A stretch of DNA of 64,000 nt from Roseibium polysiphoniae (lineage in GTDB: Bacteria > Pseudomonadota > Alphaproteobacteria > Rhizobiales > Stappiaceae). Both the position numbers and the translations under genes were made by a program. The stretch's first letter is position 1. Each line of letters begins with the position of its first letter. The notes under the pieces were generated by a model. The model was not told the DNA's origin, did no database searches, and saw only the letters and a list, made by a program, of their open reading frames with translations. This document shows, one piece after another, positions 10,329 to 21,398 of the stretch. The DNA is taken from positions 124,001 through 188,000 of the forward strand of contig NZ_JACYXJ010000003.1 in NCBI RefSeq assembly GCF_014842925.1. Reading direction: 5' to 3'.

Positions 10329-13300
10329 TCAGGCGAAGTAGGATTGCAAAGGTCTCACTTCAAGACTGCCGGACTTGTAGGCAACGATGCCCTTGGCCGC
10401 AGCCACGGAACCAGCAAGAGTCGTGTAGTAGGGCACCTTGTTCAACAGGGCAGCACGGCGCATGGAGCGGCTATCTGCCAGGGCTTGAGCCCCTTCCGTC
10501 GTGTTGAAAACCAGCTGGACCTCGCCGTTCTTGATGGCATCAACGATGTGGGGGCGACCTTCGAGGACCTTGTTGATCTTCGAACATGCAATCCCTTGTT
10601 CCTCAAGGAACTTTTGCGTTCCTGAGGTCGCGATGATTTTGAAGCCAGAGCCTTCGAGAGACCGGACGGCTTCCACAACGGCGCTCTTGTCCTGGTCACG
10701 CATGGAAACGAAAACGGTTCCTTCCTCCGGCACGCCGGTGCCACAGGCAATTTGCGATTTGGCGAAAGCAGTGGAAAAAGCACCATTCAGGCCCATGACC
10801 TCACCGGTCGAGCGCATTTCAGGGCCGAGGATCGTGTCGACACCGGGGAAGCGCGCAAACGGGAAGACCGCCTCTTTCACAGCAACATGCTGGAGTTTTT
10901 TCTCGCTCAGGCCGAAGGAGGCGAGGTTTTCGCCCGCCATGATGCGGCTTGCGATCTTGGCGACCGGGTCACCGATTGTCTTGGCAACAAACGGAACGGT
11001 CCGCGATGCGCGCGGGTTGACCTCAAGCACGTAGATCTCGCCATCCTTGATGGCGTACTGGACATTCATCAATCCGCCGACCTCGAGCGCGAGCGCCATG
11101 GCTTTGGTCTGACGCTTGAGTTCCGCGATCAGCTCATCGGACAGGGAGAAAGGTGGCAGCGAACAGGCGCTGTCGCCGGAGTGAATGCCGGCTTCCTCGA
11201 TGTGCTCCATGATGCCGCAGACGAAGACGTCCTTGCCGTCGCAAAGGGCGTCGACATCCACCTCGATGGCGCCTTCCAGATAGCGGTCAAAGAGAAGCGG
11301 GTTGGTGCCCAGAACCGTGTTGATCTGGCCCGTCTTGTCATTCGGGTACTTGGCGCGCACTTCTGCAGGAACCAGCTCTGGCAGCGTGCCGAGCAGATAA
11401 GAGTTGAGCGCTTCCTCGTCGCGAATGATCTGCATTGCGCGGCCACCCAGAACGTAGGACGGACGAACGACCAGGGGCAGGCCGAGCTGACCTGCGATCA
11501 GACGCCCCTGCTCAACGGAATAGGCGATGCCGTTTTCCGGCTGCTTGAGATCAAGCTTGATCAGCAGCTTCTGGAAACGGTCGCGATCTTCCGCGAGATC
11601 GATCATGTCCGGAGAGGTGCCGAGGATCGGGACTCCGGCTTGCACCAGAGTTTGCGCAAGCTTCAGTGGTGTCTGGCCGCCGAACTGGACGATGACGCCA
11701 TGGAGCGTGCCGTTCTCCTGTTCCTTGCGGATGATCTCCAGAACGTCTTCCGCGGTGAGCGGCTCAAAATAGAGACGGTCGGAGGTGTCATAGTCGGTCG
11801 AAACGGTCTCTGGATTGCAGTTCACCATGATCGTTTCATAGCCGGCGTCGTTCAACGCAAAGGCGGCGTGACAGCAGCAGTAGTCGAACTCAATGCCCTG
11901 ACCGATCCGGTTGGGGCCGCCACCAAGAATGATGACCTTCTTGGCGTCGCTCGGATTGGCCTCACACGCGGGCGTTCCCATGAAGGGGGCTTCATAGGTG
12001 GAGTACATATAGGCCGTCGGCGACGCGAACTCGGCCGCGCAGGTGTCGATGCGCTTGTAAACCGGGTGGACGTTCAGGCTCGCGCGGAGCTTGGCGATGT
12101 CCTTCTGATCGCTGTCCGACAGTGTTGCCAGGCGCGTGTCCGAGAAGCCCATGGACTTCAGCTTGCGCAACATCTCGGTGGTCTGCGGCAGACCGTGTTC
12201 GCGGATCTTGGCTTCCATCTCGACGATCTGATGCATCTGCTCGAGGAACCAGGGATTGATCGCGCAGGCGCTGTAGATGTCCGCCAGACTCATGCCAAGA
12301 CGCATGGCCTGTGCGACATGGAGCAGGCGTTCAGGCGTCGGGGTCGAGATCGCCGCGCGGATGGCGTTCGTGTCGTCGCCCTGGCCCAGCCCTGGAATTT
12401 CGGTCTCATCGAGACCGTTGAGGCCGGTTTCCAGACCGCGCAGGGCCTTCTGCAGGCTTTCCTGGAAGTTCCGGCCGATGGCCATGACTTCGCCGACCGA
12501 TTTCATGGCAGTCGTCAGGGTCGGTTCGGAGCCTGGGAATTTTTCGAAGGCAAAACGCGGGATCTTGGTGACAACGTAGTCGATGGACGGTTCGAACGAA
12601 GCCGGGGTCGCGCCGCCGGTGATGTCGTTCTCAAGCTCATCCAGCGTGTATCCGATCGCGAGTTTTGCGGCGATCTTTGCGATCGGAAAGCCGGTGGCCT
12701 TGGAAGCGAGTGCCGAGGAGCGTGACACGCGCGGGTTCATTTCGATCACGACAAGCCGGCCATCGTCCGGATTGACGGCGAACTGAACATTGGACCCGCC
12801 GGTTTCAACACCGATCTCGCGCAGCACTGCAATCGAGGCGTCGCGCATGATCTGGTATTCCTTGTCGGTCAGCGTCAGCGCTGGTGCGACAGTGATGGAA
12901 TCCCCGGTGTGGACACCCATCGGATCCACGTTCTCGATCGAGCAAATGATGATGCAGTTGTCCGCCTTGTCGCGGACGACCTCCATCTCATATTCCTTCC
13001 AGCCGAGCAGGCTCTCATCGATCAGGATCTGGCCATTGGGCGAGGCATCGAGGCCAGAACGCGCGATGGTTTCAAATTCTTCGCGGTTGTAGGCGACGCC
13101 GCCACCGGTGCCGCCCATGGTGAAGGCCGGGCGAATGATCGCCGGCAGACCAATGTCATCGATTGCCTTCATGGCCTCCATGAAGCCTGTCGCGCGATCG
13201 TATCCAGTGATCTTTCCTTGCTCGTTGCGAATGGCGGGAGAGGAGGCAATCGCGGCGCGCGGGTTTTCCAAACCGATGGCGTCCATCGCTGCGCGGAACT

Positions 13301-13691
13301 TTTCGCGATCTTCAGCCTTCTCAATCACCTCAGCGCGTGCGCCGATCATCTCAACGCCGTATTTCTCCAGAACGCCCATTTCTTCCAGATCGAGCGCGCA
13401 GTTCAGCGCAGTCTGGCCGCCCATGGTCGGCAGGAGCGCGTCGGGGCGTTCCTTCTCGATGATCTTGGCGACGATTTCCGGCGTGATCGGCTCGATGTAG
13501 GTTGCATCGGCCAGATCCGGATCGGTCATGATCGTCGCCGGGTTCGAGTTCACGAGAACGATGCGGAAGCCTTCTTCTCGAAGCGCCTTGCACGCCTGTG
13601 TCCCCGAGTAGTCGAACTCACAGGCCTGACCGATAACAATCGGTCCGGCGCCAATGATGAGAATGGAGGAGATGTCAGTACGTTTTGGCAT
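10329..13691 (-). CDS. carB: Carbamoyl-phosphate synthase large subunit
   Basis: CarB forms carbamoyl phosphate from bicarbonate, ATP and the ammonia supplied by CarA, for arginine and pyrimidine synthesis. Two homologous synthetase halves are visible, each with an ATP-grasp domain. The first begins with [20 protein letters not shown] and the second with [20 protein letters not shown]. An oligomerisation linker lies between them and a C-terminal MGS-like regulatory domain at the end ([18 protein letters not shown] onwards). I choose the start MPKRTD at 13691 (1120 residues), because related proteins begin there; the open frame continues upstream to 13787, and no strong ribosome site decides. 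carA is 3 kb away rather than adjacent, as is common in this order. Confidence 0.97.
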   Translation of the reverse strand: MPKRTDISSILIIGAGPIVIGQACEFDYSGTQACKALREEGFRIVLVNSNPATIMTDPDLADATYIEPITPEIVAKIIEKERPDALLPTMGGQTALNCALDLEEMGVLEKYGVEMIGARAEVIEKAEDREKFRAAMDAIGLENPRAAIASSPAIRNEQGKITGYDRATGFMEAMKAIDDIGLPAIIRPAFTMGGTGGGVAYNREEFETIARSGLDASPNGQILIDESLLGWKEYEMEVVRDKADNCIIICSIENVDPMGVHTGDSITVAPALTLTDKEYQIMRDASIAVLREIGVETGGSNVQFAVNPDDGRLVVIEMNPRVSRSSALASKATGFPIAKIAAKLAIGYTLDELENDITGGATPASFEPSIDYVVTKIPRFAFEKFPGSEPTLTTAMKSVGEVMAIGRNFQESLQKALRGLETGLNGLDETEIPGLGQGDDTNAIRAAISTPTPERLLHVAQAMRLGMSLADIYSACAINPWFLEQMHQIVEMEAKIREHGLPQTTEMLRKLKSMGFSDTRLATLSDSDQKDIAKLRASLNVHPVYKRIDTCAAEFASPTAYMYSTYEAPFMGTPACEANPSDAKKVIILGGGPNRIGQGIEFDYCCCHAAFALNDAGYETIMVNCNPETVSTDYDTSDRLYFEPLTAEDVLEIIRKEQENGTLHGVIVQFGGQTPLKLAQTLVQAGVPILGTSPDMIDLAEDRDRFQKLLIKLDLKQPENGIAYSVEQGRLIAGQLGLPLVVRPSYVLGGRAMQIIRDEEALNSYLLGTLPELVPAEVRAKYPNDKTGQINTVLGTNPLLFDRYLEGAIEVDVDALCDGKDVFVCGIMEHIEEAGIHSGDSACSLPPFSLSDELIAELKRQTKAMALALEVGGLMNVQYAIKDGEIYVLEVNPRASRTVPFVAKTIGDPVAKIASRIMAGENLASFGLSEKKLQHVAVKEAVFPFARFPGVDTILGPEMRSTGEVMGLNGAFSTAFAKSQIACGTGVPEEGTVFVSMRDQDKSAVVEAVRSLEGSGFKIIATSGTQKFLEEQGIACSKINKVLEGRPHIVDAIKNGEVQLVFNTTEGAQALADSRSMRRAALLNKVPYYTTLAGSVAAAKGIVAYKSGSLEVRPLQSYFA

Positions 13692-13880
13692 CGGGGCTCG
13701 CAGCGGCCGCTTCCGCACAGGGGGCACCTGTCGGGTGGCTCGTTCCATGATGAATGTCAATGTCGGCTGAGCGCGTCTTATAGGCAAAAGCCGATCATGA
13801 GGAAACCCCGCGTATCAGCTTATTTGCCTGTTTTAGCCCGCGTTCGGGCATCTAGGTGAAAATAATGTTCGAAACCTCGT

Positions 13881-14156
13881 TCAGGAGGTTTCTTTTCCAG
13901 GCATCTGGGAGAGGACTTCTTCTCCGTTGAAGTCATCAATGCCGGATGAAAGCGCATAGCAGGCAAGACGAATCGATTTTGGAATCTCGACCGCACGTCC
14001 GTCCCGATTGCCCTTTTCATAATACTGGATCATGCGCTTCTTCAGCCCGAGTTGCTCGGCTGCGTCTTTTTGCTTCAGTCCAAGAGACCGACGCCAGTCC
14101 CTGAATTGGTCGGGGCTCATTACGGGGCCTTTTGTTTTGGAATTTCGGTCTGTCAT
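13881..14156 (-). CDS. Small XRE-family helix-turn-helix protein
   Basis: This 91-residue protein is almost entirely a Cro/CI-type HTH. DQFRDWRRSLGLKQKDAAEQ, then LGLKKRMIQYYEKGNRDG, gives the five-helix core at residues 15-50. Residues 58-75 (IPKSIRLACYALSSGIDDF) resemble the short tail of chromosomal XRE proteins in Hyphomicrobiales. It is a stand-alone cytoplasmic DNA-binding protein with unknown targets. It lies upstream of carB on the same strand but with about 190 bases between, so co-transcription is uncertain. Confidence 0.8.
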   Translation of the reverse strand: MTDRNSKTKGPVMSPDQFRDWRRSLGLKQKDAAEQLGLKKRMIQYYEKGNRDGRAVEIPKSIRLACYALSSGIDDFNGEEVLSQMPGKETS

Positions 14157-14602
14157 CTTCAGAGCGCGTTCATTTTCACTATTTAGGCATCTAACTTCAG
14201 TTCGCCCAAGTTTGCCAGTTTTGGCGCCAGCTTTTCATGCTGGCCTTTGTCGCCGTCCCTTGGGCCGAGACCGCGCAAGAACAATCTTGAACCGCCTTGA
14301 TTGTCAATCTTTACGTGCACCTAGTGCCACAATTGCCGATGCCTGTTGAATATATGAATAGTTAAAATTTACAATAAAGCTTATTACTCAAGTGTTTGAG
14401 TGATAACCATAGGTTCAAATGACTGGCAGGTTTTGTGTGTTGCGCCTCACGTCGTCGCCACAATTGGGGTATAACGCGGCCCGCTTGCCCGGCAATGCCG
14501 CTTGCGAGGAGTTCTGAGCCGACACCTTTGGAGAGCGGTTTTGACCTGAAAATTACGTCATCAGGCTGAGCCAAGAAATGCAGTGCAGCGCCCGCACAGG
14601 AT
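14157..14602. other. Intergenic region between the XRE and AraC-type genes
   Basis: No convincing gene is present. The middle (about 14330-14410) is AT-rich and probably holds promoters for the two divergent regulators. I see no tRNA-like fold or clear terminator. Confidence 0.4.
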
Positions 14603-15670
14603 ATGGAATTGAGCGGAAGTCTAGAGAACATTCGGATACATGGGAGCGTCGTTGGGGGATTGGAAAAATACCTGGCGTCGCTGGGCTATGACCTCCAGGC
14701 GCTTGCGCTTGAGTATGGACTGACGCTCGGTCCGCCAGAAGAATGGTCAACGCGCTATATCTCCCTCGTCGAATACTCACAGTTCCTGGAACGCGTTTCC
14801 AGTCTGCTCAATGATCCATATTTGTCTCTGAACTGGACCAGTGTGGATCCGGCCGGTGGCATGAAGCAGATGGCGTTGGCCGCGCGATTTGCGCCGTCGC
14901 CACTTGAAGCTCTGAAGATCATGTCGAGGTTTGCCAGCATCGCAATCGACTTGAGCGTTTGCGACGTGGTGATTGAAAAAGACACTGTTTACTATTGCTG
15001 GGACTATTCCCCGCTTGTGGTCAAACCTGAGCAGCTCACTGACCGGTTTGCGAGCATTGTCGCGCAAAGGTTCCTGACAGGCTTTGCCGGTGCATCGTCA
15101 TCGCCTCTGGAAGCCAGCATGCGGAGGGAGCAGCCGAAGAATTCATCGCTCTATCGCCAGATGTTGGGTGGGCCGGTGAAATTCGGTTCGGACATCAACA
15201 AGATCATCTTTTCGCGTGAGCAGCTCACACAATCCAACCCCGGATATGATGGAGAGATGTTTGAGGCGCTGATCGAACTCTGTGAGCGCAGGCTTGCAGA
15301 CACGCGCAAGCAGGGCGATCTGGCCGCTCTGGTTCAGGATGTGGTCGTTCATAGAATTGCTTCGGCCGATCTCAGTCTCGAGCTGGTCGCACGTGACCTC
15401 GGCATGAGCGGCAGGGTGCTTCAGCGCCGGCTTGCGGAGAACGGAACCACCTTTCAGGAAATTCACGATCGGATGCGTCGGGATCTGGCGAGCGAGCTGC
15501 TGCGCAACACCGGCGCGCCGATATCGGAGATTGCCTATCGTGTTGGTTTTTCCGCGACCGGCAATTTCACGCGGGCGGCGAAACGATGGTTTGGCCTGCC
15601 GCCCAAACAATGGCGACAGCAAGAAGCCGTGGTGCCAGAGTTCCTGCGTTCAACGATGAAGAAATCCTAG
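14603..15670 (+). CDS. AraC-family transcriptional regulator (arabinose-binding-like N-terminus)
   Basis: This 355-residue protein starts at ATG 14603 with an ACAGGA box. The N-terminal 200 residues match the ligand-sensing domain of the OruR/ArgR-like AraC group (GLEKYLASLGYDLQALALEYG at the start, then MKQMALAARFAPSPLEALKI). The C-terminal domain has the two AraC HTH motifs: LELVARDLGMSGRVLQRRLA, and PISEIAYRVGFSATGNFTRA followed by AKRWFGLPPKQWR. It stands alone, so its target cannot be read from context. Confidence 0.92.
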   Translation: MELSGSLENIRIHGSVVGGLEKYLASLGYDLQALALEYGLTLGPPEEWSTRYISLVEYSQFLERVSSLLNDPYLSLNWTSVDPAGGMKQMALAARFAPSPLEALKIMSRFASIAIDLSVCDVVIEKDTVYYCWDYSPLVVKPEQLTDRFASIVAQRFLTGFAGASSSPLEASMRREQPKNSSLYRQMLGGPVKFGSDINKIIFSREQLTQSNPGYDGEMFEALIELCERRLADTRKQGDLAALVQDVVVHRIASADLSLELVARDLGMSGRVLQRRLAENGTTFQEIHDRMRRDLASELLRNTGAPISEIAYRVGFSATGNFTRAAKRWFGLPPKQWRQQEAVVPEFLRSTMKKS

Positions 15671-16220
15671 TTCTATTCTCATTACTTGTGATTAATATCA
15701 GTATACATTTTTAAACCGTATAACTACGAGTAATGATTAAATTCGGAATAGAAAATTCAAGAATTAAATTTCTCGAATTCATCGGTTTCATTTCGAATAT
15801 TCACGACCGGAAATTCCGTAGAATCGATGTTTAGATTATCGATAATTAATACAAAGTGTTGTTCCGGTAAGTTGCTTTGTATTAAAAAAGGTTGTGATAA
15901 GCGAATATCTAACTCTATGATTTGATCTGGGGAAGAGAATATTATGATCTCACGTGGAGTTTTTTGACTTTTCGAACGAAAAGCACAAAAAATGGCGCGG
16001 ATTGAGAACCACAACGTGCGTTCTTGATGGCATACTAAAAGATGTGTGAAGACGGGTTTCGGCCAGATTCACTTTCTAGACCGCTCAAGGTCGAAGGGGT
16101 GGAGCTGGTTTTGTGTTGCAAGCTTAGTGGGTACCTGCGCGGCGAAGGTGGGTCGCAGCGTCAGGATGTTTGTGGCATGCCGGCGAACACAAAACAAAAC
16201 TAAAAATCGGGCAAGAAATA
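15671..16220. other. AT-rich intergenic stretch between AraC- and MerR-type genes
   Basis: About 550 bases that are clearly richer in A and T than the surroundings up to about 16010. A minus-strand frame at 15757-16014 could encode 85 residues, but it starts with TTG without a ribosome site and resembles no family I know. The composition suggests acquired or decayed DNA. Confidence 0.35.
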
Positions 16221-16664
16221 ATGAATAGTGTAGCAACGAACATGGTCGTCGTGCCTGACATAGCGGGACCTGTTCAGGACGAAAATTCAGAAAGCCAGGT
16301 TCTGGCTATTTCTGAAATGTCAGATCTTTTCGAGGTGACGCTTCGTACGCTTCGCTTCTATGAAGAAAAAGGATTGCTCAACCCGGTTCGAAAAGGGGCT
16401 CGCCGCTTTTATGGCGCGCGCGACATCGGCCGGATGCGGGTGATCCTTCAAGCCAAGAAAATCGGGTTGACGCTCGCGGAAATCCGCCGTGTCATCAAGC
16501 TGGTTGAAAGCAGTGCTCCGCGTTTGGAACAGTTCGCCGAACTGCAATCCATCTGTCAGGGTCAGCAGCAAATTCTGCGCGAACAGAAGGCGATGCTGGA
16601 TGAACAGGTGGCCGAGGTCGAAGGTGTCCTCGATGCTCTGGACACGCTGGTTGTCACTGGCTGA
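16221..16664 (+). CDS. MerR-family transcriptional regulator
   Basis: Starting at ATG 16221, the 147-residue product has an unusual 25-residue N-terminal extension, then a MerR winged HTH (AISEMSDLFEVTLRTLRFYE and EKGLLNPVRKGARRFYGARD) and a long dimerisation helix (LESSAPRLEQFAELQSICQG-like region to the C-terminus). There is no C-terminal cysteine pattern, so a metal sensor of the CueR or MerR type is unlikely. It resembles MerR regulators that sit alone in Hyphomicrobiales genomes. Target unknown. A bidirectional terminator separates it from carA. Confidence 0.88.
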   Translation: MNSVATNMVVVPDIAGPVQDENSESQVLAISEMSDLFEVTLRTLRFYEEKGLLNPVRKGARRFYGARDIGRMRVILQAKKIGLTLAEIRRVIKLVESSAPRLEQFAELQSICQGQQQILREQKAMLDEQVAEVEGVLDALDTLVVTG

Positions 16665-16780
16665 TCAAACACTGGCGGACAGCTAGGCATTCGGGAACTT
16701 TCAGGCTGTCTGGCATCTTGTCATTCAAAGATGCCGGAAGACTGCCGCTTGCCAGGTTTTCGATGCCGTCAGCACTATGA

Positions 16781-16815
16781 AAAAGCCCGGCCTCTGTGAG
16801 GCCGGGCTTTTTCGT
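16781..16815. terminator. Bidirectional terminator between the MerR gene and carA
   Basis: An 11-bp perfect stem AGCCCGGCCTC/GAGGCCGGGCT with a 3-base loop has A residues on the left and T residues on the right, so it can end transcripts from both converging genes. Confidence 0.9.
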
Positions 16816-16844
16816 TTTCAGATGCGCAGGCGCGACGTCTTGCG

Positions 16845-18026
16845 TCAGGCGGCCTTTGCGTCGCGCATGTAGTCGGTGAAGCGCTTGAAGAGGTAGTTGC
16901 TGTCTCGCGGACCGGGCGATGCTTCCGGGTGGTACTGAACCGAAAAGACAGGCTTGCCTTTCAGCTTCAGGCCACAGTTGGAGCCGTCGAACAGCGAGAC
17001 ATGAGTCTCTTCCACGCTTTCGGGCAGGCTCTCGGTATCCACCGCGAAGCCATGGTTCATGGACGTGATCTCGACCTTGCCCGTGGTGTGGTCATGCACC
17101 GGATGGTTGGCGCCGTGATGCCCCTGGTGCATCTTGACGGTCTTGCCTCCGAGCGCCAGGGCCAGGATCTGGTGGCCAAGGCAAATGCCAAAGGTCGGAA
17201 TGCCTGCATCGATCACGCTTTTGATCGCCTTGGTGGCATATTCGCCTGTTGCCGCCGGGTCTCCAGGGCCATTTGACAGGAACAGTCCGTCAGGCTTGTG
17301 AGACAGGATCTCTTCGGCAGTTGCGTTCGCGGGAAGCACGGTGACATTGCAGCCAGCTTCCGTGAGCAGGCGGAGGATGTTCCGCTTCACGCCAAAATCA
17401 AGCGCAACCACGTTGAACTCGGACTGTCCGGCGGCGCCATATCCTTCGTCCCATTTCCAGGGCGTTTCGGACCAATCGTGCGCCTCGGCGGCGGTCACGT
17501 CCTTAGCAAGGTCCATGCCTTCAAGCCCGGGCCATGCGGCGGCCTTTTTCTTCAAGGCCTCGACGTCGAATTTGCCGTCCGGCGAATAGGCGATGACCGC
17601 GTGGGGCATGCCTTTTTCGCGGATCAGCGCGGTCAGGGCACGCGTGTCGACGCCCGAAATGCCGATCAGGCCGCGGTCCTTGAGCCATTGGTCAAGGTGC
17701 CGCGCCGAACGATAGTTCGACGGATCCGTGACGCTGGCGCTCAAAACGCAGCCGCGAATGCCGGTCTTCGATGACATATCCACCGTTTCGACATCTTCGT
17801 CGTTGGCGCCGACGTTGCCGATGTGGGGGAATGTAAATGTGATGATCTGGCCAGCGTAGGACGGGTCCGTCAGGATCTCCTGATAGCCGGTAATTGCGGT
17901 GTTGAAGCAAACCTCGCCGACCGCTTCGCCGGTGGCTCCAAGGCCTTCACCCTCGATGACACTTCCATCGGCGAGTACAAGGAGGGCGGTCGCAGGTTTC
18001 ATTGCCCATGCGTCGGCAGTCGTCAT
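16845..18026 (-). CDS. carA: Carbamoyl-phosphate synthase small (glutaminase) subunit
   Basis: This 393-residue protein supplies ammonia from glutamine to CarB. Its N-terminal CPSase_sm_chain domain begins with ATALLVLADGSVIEGEGLGA and includes GEVCFNTAITGYQEILTDPS. The C-terminal class I glutamine amidotransferase domain has the nucleophile in PTFGICLGHQILALALGG and the His/Glu partners in FSVQYHPEASPGPRDS. Start ATG 18026 gives the usual length. It is a single-gene unit transcribed toward the MerR gene. The divergent neighbour is the YqeY-like gene 243 bases away. Confidence 0.97.
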   Translation of the reverse strand: MTTADAWAMKPATALLVLADGSVIEGEGLGATGEAVGEVCFNTAITGYQEILTDPSYAGQIITFTFPHIGNVGANDEDVETVDMSSKTGIRGCVLSASVTDPSNYRSARHLDQWLKDRGLIGISGVDTRALTALIREKGMPHAVIAYSPDGKFDVEALKKKAAAWPGLEGMDLAKDVTAAEAHDWSETPWKWDEGYGAAGQSEFNVVALDFGVKRNILRLLTEAGCNVTVLPANATAEEILSHKPDGLFLSNGPGDPAATGEYATKAIKSVIDAGIPTFGICLGHQILALALGGKTVKMHQGHHGANHPVHDHTTGKVEITSMNHGFAVDTESLPESVEETHVSLFDGSNCGLKLKGKPVFSVQYHPEASPGPRDSNYLFKRFTDYMRDAKAA

Positions 18027-18269
18027 GTCTTGTTTCCAGGTGTTGTTGGTGACATCATGCGCTGCAGGTAAGGCTAGAGCGCGCGGGGATCAATCCCGAC
18101 AGAATGCCGTCTGCATTAAGCGCCGGACTCTATGGGAAGCAGGTAGAATCGTCAACATTGATGACCTGAAAATAAACCCTTACTATTCAATAGCTTGCTT
18201 GTGTGTGGGTTGCAGGCTCGGTGAATGCGCACTATTGTCGGGCGATTGTTCCGGGGCGGGGTTTGAACT

Positions 18270-18734
18270 ATGCGCGAATTGATTGGAACTGCCCTGAAGG
18301 AGGCGCAGACGTCGGGAGACAAGCGCCGCCTGGCGACCTTGCGACTTGTGCAGGCCGCAATAAAAGACCGTGATGCAAGCGCTCGCGAGAACGGTCGTGA
18401 CGGCGTTGCCGAGGCCGAGGTGCTCGATATCCTGCAGAAGATGGTGCGTCAGCGCGACGTTTCCGCTCGCGAGTTTGAAGAAGACGGGCAGCTTGAACTG
18501 GCCGAGCAGGAGCGCACGGAAGCCCAGATCATTCGCGAGTTCCTGCCGGTGCAGATCGGCGGAGAAGAAATGATGGCTTTGTGCGAAGAGACCGTGAAGG
18601 ACATCGACGCTCAGGGATTGCGTGATATCGGCCGCTGCATGTCCGAGCTGAAAGCCCGCTACCCGGGCAAGATGGACTTCGTCCAGGCGTCCTGCCTGGT
18701 CAAAGGTCTTCTTCGCAGCGAGAGCAAGGACTAA
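18270..18734 (+). CDS. GatB/YqeY-domain protein
   Basis: This 154-residue protein is a stand-alone YqeY domain, as found at the C-terminus of GatB. It begins with RELIGTALKEAQTSGDKRRL and includes LAEQERTEAQIIREFLPVQI. The family binds tRNA-like surfaces in amidotransferases, but the role of the free form is not established. In many alphaproteobacteria it lies between carA and dnaG, as here. dnaG follows about 230 bases later. Confidence 0.93.
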   Translation: MRELIGTALKEAQTSGDKRRLATLRLVQAAIKDRDASARENGRDGVAEAEVLDILQKMVRQRDVSAREFEEDGQLELAEQERTEAQIIREFLPVQIGGEEMMALCEETVKDIDAQGLRDIGRCMSELKARYPGKMDFVQASCLVKGLLRSESKD

Positions 18735-18967
18735 CGGCCCGATCACCTTTACCGGTGAGATGGGCTGATGACTTTATCCAACAGTCTCCACTGCTAGGCG
18801 CTGCTCACTGCTGGCGCGCGTGAACGGCAGTGGATATGAACGTTGGTTCCCTGTTATTGTAACTGACTGGCGCAGTTTGATGCGCTCATGCTCAGGCGCT
18901 CATTGTGAGACGTCTGGGATGTGTTCCTTGAACCCAAAGGCCCGCAACCGGGCCGTCCGGCAACTTG

Positions 18968-20965
18968 ATGCGCTTCGACAACCGCCTTCTTGATGAAATT
19001 AGAGCTCGCCTGACCCTGTCCGATCTGGTCGGGCGCAAGGTCACGTGGGATCGCCGCAAGACCCAGCCGGGCAAGGGAGACTATTGGGCCTGCTGTCCGT
19101 TTCATCAAGAGAAAAGCCCCAGTTTTCACGTCGATGACCGGCGCAACCGCTACAAGTGCTTTGGCTGCGGGGCCTCTGGCGATCACTTCCGCTTCGTCAC
19201 GGAAACGGAGGGCCTGAGCTTTCCCGAAGCCGTGGAGCGTTTGGCCGAACAGGCAGGGGTGCCTTTGCCGGCTCCCGATCCTCAGGCAGCGCGGCGCGAA
19301 CAAAAGCGCGCCAGTTTGGCCGATGTCTGCGAAATGGCCGCCCGGTTCTTCCAGGGCGAATATGCCGGTCCTCGGGGTGTGCAAGCGCGCGCCTACACTC
19401 AAAAGCGCGGGCTCTCTGCAGAAACGCTGGCTGAGTTCCGATTTGGATTTGCGCCTGAAAGCCGGGATGCGCTCAAGAAGTATCTTGCCGAAAAAGGCGT
19501 GTCTGAAGGCGCGATGATCGAAGCAGGCCTCGTGATCAAACCCGAGGACGGGCGACCTTGTTATGATCGGTTCCGCGGCCGGCTGATGATCCCGATCCAG
19601 GATGAGCGTGGCCGGGTCGTCGCCTTCGGCGGACGTACTCTCAATCCTGAAGGTCAACCGAAATATCTCAACTCACCGGAGACCCCGCTCTTTCACAAGG
19701 GAGTAATGCTCTTCAACGCCCATCGGGCGCGTGAACCGGCCTTCAAGTCCGGTCAGGCGGTGGTCGTTGAAGGTTACCTCGATGCGATTGCGCTGTGGCA
19801 GGCGGGTGTTCATCACGTCGTGGCGACCCTCGGTACGGCGTTCACCGAAGAGCAGGTGATGCGGCTGTGGAAGTTCGCGAATGAGCCGGTGGTTTGCTTC
19901 GACGGCGATGTTGCTGGCGTGTCCGCGGCCCACCGCGCGATCGACCGGATCTTCCCGGTGCTCAAGAGCGGCTTTTCATTCCAGTTCTGCTTCCTGCCGG
20001 ACGGCATGGACCCCGATGACCTGATCAAGCAGAAGGGGCTTGAGGGCTTCGAAGGTGAGATTGCCTCGGCGCAGGCACTTTCGGAAGTCGTCTGGGACCG
20101 GGAAATCTCGGTTGCCCGGCTGGATACGCCGGAGCGGAAAGCAGCTCTTGAGAAACGCTTTGAAGATCTCATCGGAACCATCCGGGATGAACGCGTCCGG
20201 CGGCGCTATCAGCTGGATCTGAAGTTCAAGCTGTCGAACCTGTTTTTCCAGCAAGCCCGGCGCGGCGGCCAGCAAAAAGGTGAGTACGGCGGCAAGGGGC
20301 GGGAACAGGGGGATGCCTTGCCGATCGGGCGCCCGGCCCGGATCTCTGCGCCTGATAGCCCGATGTATGGCACTGAGCGGCTCATCTGCGGACTGTGTGT
20401 CCGCTATCCCCTGCTGCTCGACCGGCATCTCGAACGGATTTCCAGTGCGTTGTTTTCCGAGCAGCTTCACGGACGTTTTCGAGATGCGCTCTGCCGGCTG
20501 GTCGACAATCTCGACGAGACACCGGTGTCCGAGCTCGTTCGCTCTTTCGATGAGCCCTTGCATCAGCTCTTGTCAGAGGTGATCGAGGAGACGGCCATGC
20601 CGCGTGAGACGCGGCAAAAGGCGGGCAGTTTTTCGGCGTTGATCCAGCGCTTCCCTTTGCTGAAAACCGATCCACCAGAAGATTTTATCGAGGCGGTCTT
20701 CATCCATTTCCTGGATGTGCTCGAGCTGAGGGCTCTTGAAGCCGAGCTGGAAACGGAAATGCAGGCGGTCGAGACCGACCTTGATGAAGAGACCTGGATG
20801 AGGGTTCAGGCAATGACCCGGGATCTTAGCCGGCGGCGGGAAGAATGCGCCCGGGACGAGGCGGATCTCGCTGAGAGAGCGAAAAAAATCAAGGTTACGT
20901 CCCCTCTCGCAGTGGCGCAGAAACCTGACCTTTCGACGCCCGAGGCCCTTGCTGCCGGTCAATAG
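18968..20965 (+). CDS. dnaG: DNA primase
   Basis: The 665-residue product has the DnaG domain order. First comes the N-terminal zinc finger (CCPFHQEKSPSFHV and YKCFGCGASGDHFRFV, about residues 38-70). The TOPRIM core follows, with VVVEGYLDAIALWQAGVHHV and VCFDGDVAGVSAAHRAIDR carrying the acidic metal ligands. The C-terminal third is the helicase-interacting region. It makes RNA primers at the fork. I take ATG 18968 as start; the preceding TTG in frame has no better site. rpoD follows, so this is a macromolecular-synthesis cluster without rpsU. Confidence 0.97.
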   Translation: MRFDNRLLDEIRARLTLSDLVGRKVTWDRRKTQPGKGDYWACCPFHQEKSPSFHVDDRRNRYKCFGCGASGDHFRFVTETEGLSFPEAVERLAEQAGVPLPAPDPQAARREQKRASLADVCEMAARFFQGEYAGPRGVQARAYTQKRGLSAETLAEFRFGFAPESRDALKKYLAEKGVSEGAMIEAGLVIKPEDGRPCYDRFRGRLMIPIQDERGRVVAFGGRTLNPEGQPKYLNSPETPLFHKGVMLFNAHRAREPAFKSGQAVVVEGYLDAIALWQAGVHHVVATLGTAFTEEQVMRLWKFANEPVVCFDGDVAGVSAAHRAIDRIFPVLKSGFSFQFCFLPDGMDPDDLIKQKGLEGFEGEIASAQALSEVVWDREISVARLDTPERKAALEKRFEDLIGTIRDERVRRRYQLDLKFKLSNLFFQQARRGGQQKGEYGGKGREQGDALPIGRPARISAPDSPMYGTERLICGLCVRYPLLLDRHLERISSALFSEQLHGRFRDALCRLVDNLDETPVSELVRSFDEPLHQLLSEVIEETAMPRETRQKAGSFSALIQRFPLLKTDPPEDFIEAVFIHFLDVLELRALEAELETEMQAVETDLDEETWMRVQAMTRDLSRRREECARDEADLAERAKKIKVTSPLAVAQKPDLSTPEALAAGQ

Positions 20966-21398
20966 AGCTTCTTTAGACGGTGAATTTAACGAAAGCTGCA
21001 AGTTTTTGGCGCTTTTCCATTGACCGAGGCCGAATCACACTTGCGAATCACAAACGTCGAGCTAAATAGAAGTTCTGCAGCGCAAATACGCCACGGACGG
21101 GCCGCTGAGCCCCCGGCGAATAGTCTCATGCGACGCTGCATATCCATACGATCAATCTCGCAGGGAATGCTTGGCATTTCTACGAGGAGGGAGCCGTGCA
21201 AGCGAGCGCAGCAAATTTTGGAGGCTGCGTGAAATATTTCACGGTTAATCGGGACTTAAGGGACACAGCTTACAACCCGAATCGATGATTACCCGTCTTG
21301 CGGCTGCGCGGCTGACATGCTTGCGCGCCGGGGGCGGTCCGGGTGTAGGAAATTCAGGCGCGGCGCGGCCCCACGGGACCGCGATTCTGGAGCGAAAT
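20966..21398. other. dnaG-rpoD intergenic region
   Basis: About 430 bases with no convincing gene; a 70-residue frame at 21020-21232 looks non-coding. The stretch probably holds the rpoD promoters. It includes the small palindrome GTGAAATATTTCAC at 21230-21243. Confidence 0.4.

Noticed and set aside
10752-12725. Long plus-strand open frame (657 codons) over carB
   Set aside because: It is the antisense of the clearly conserved carB gene; the high GC of codon positions keeps the opposite strand open.
15757-16014. 85-codon minus-strand frame in AT-rich DNA
   Set aside because: It starts with TTG without a ribosome site and shows no recognisable family. It cannot be excluded, but support is too weak.
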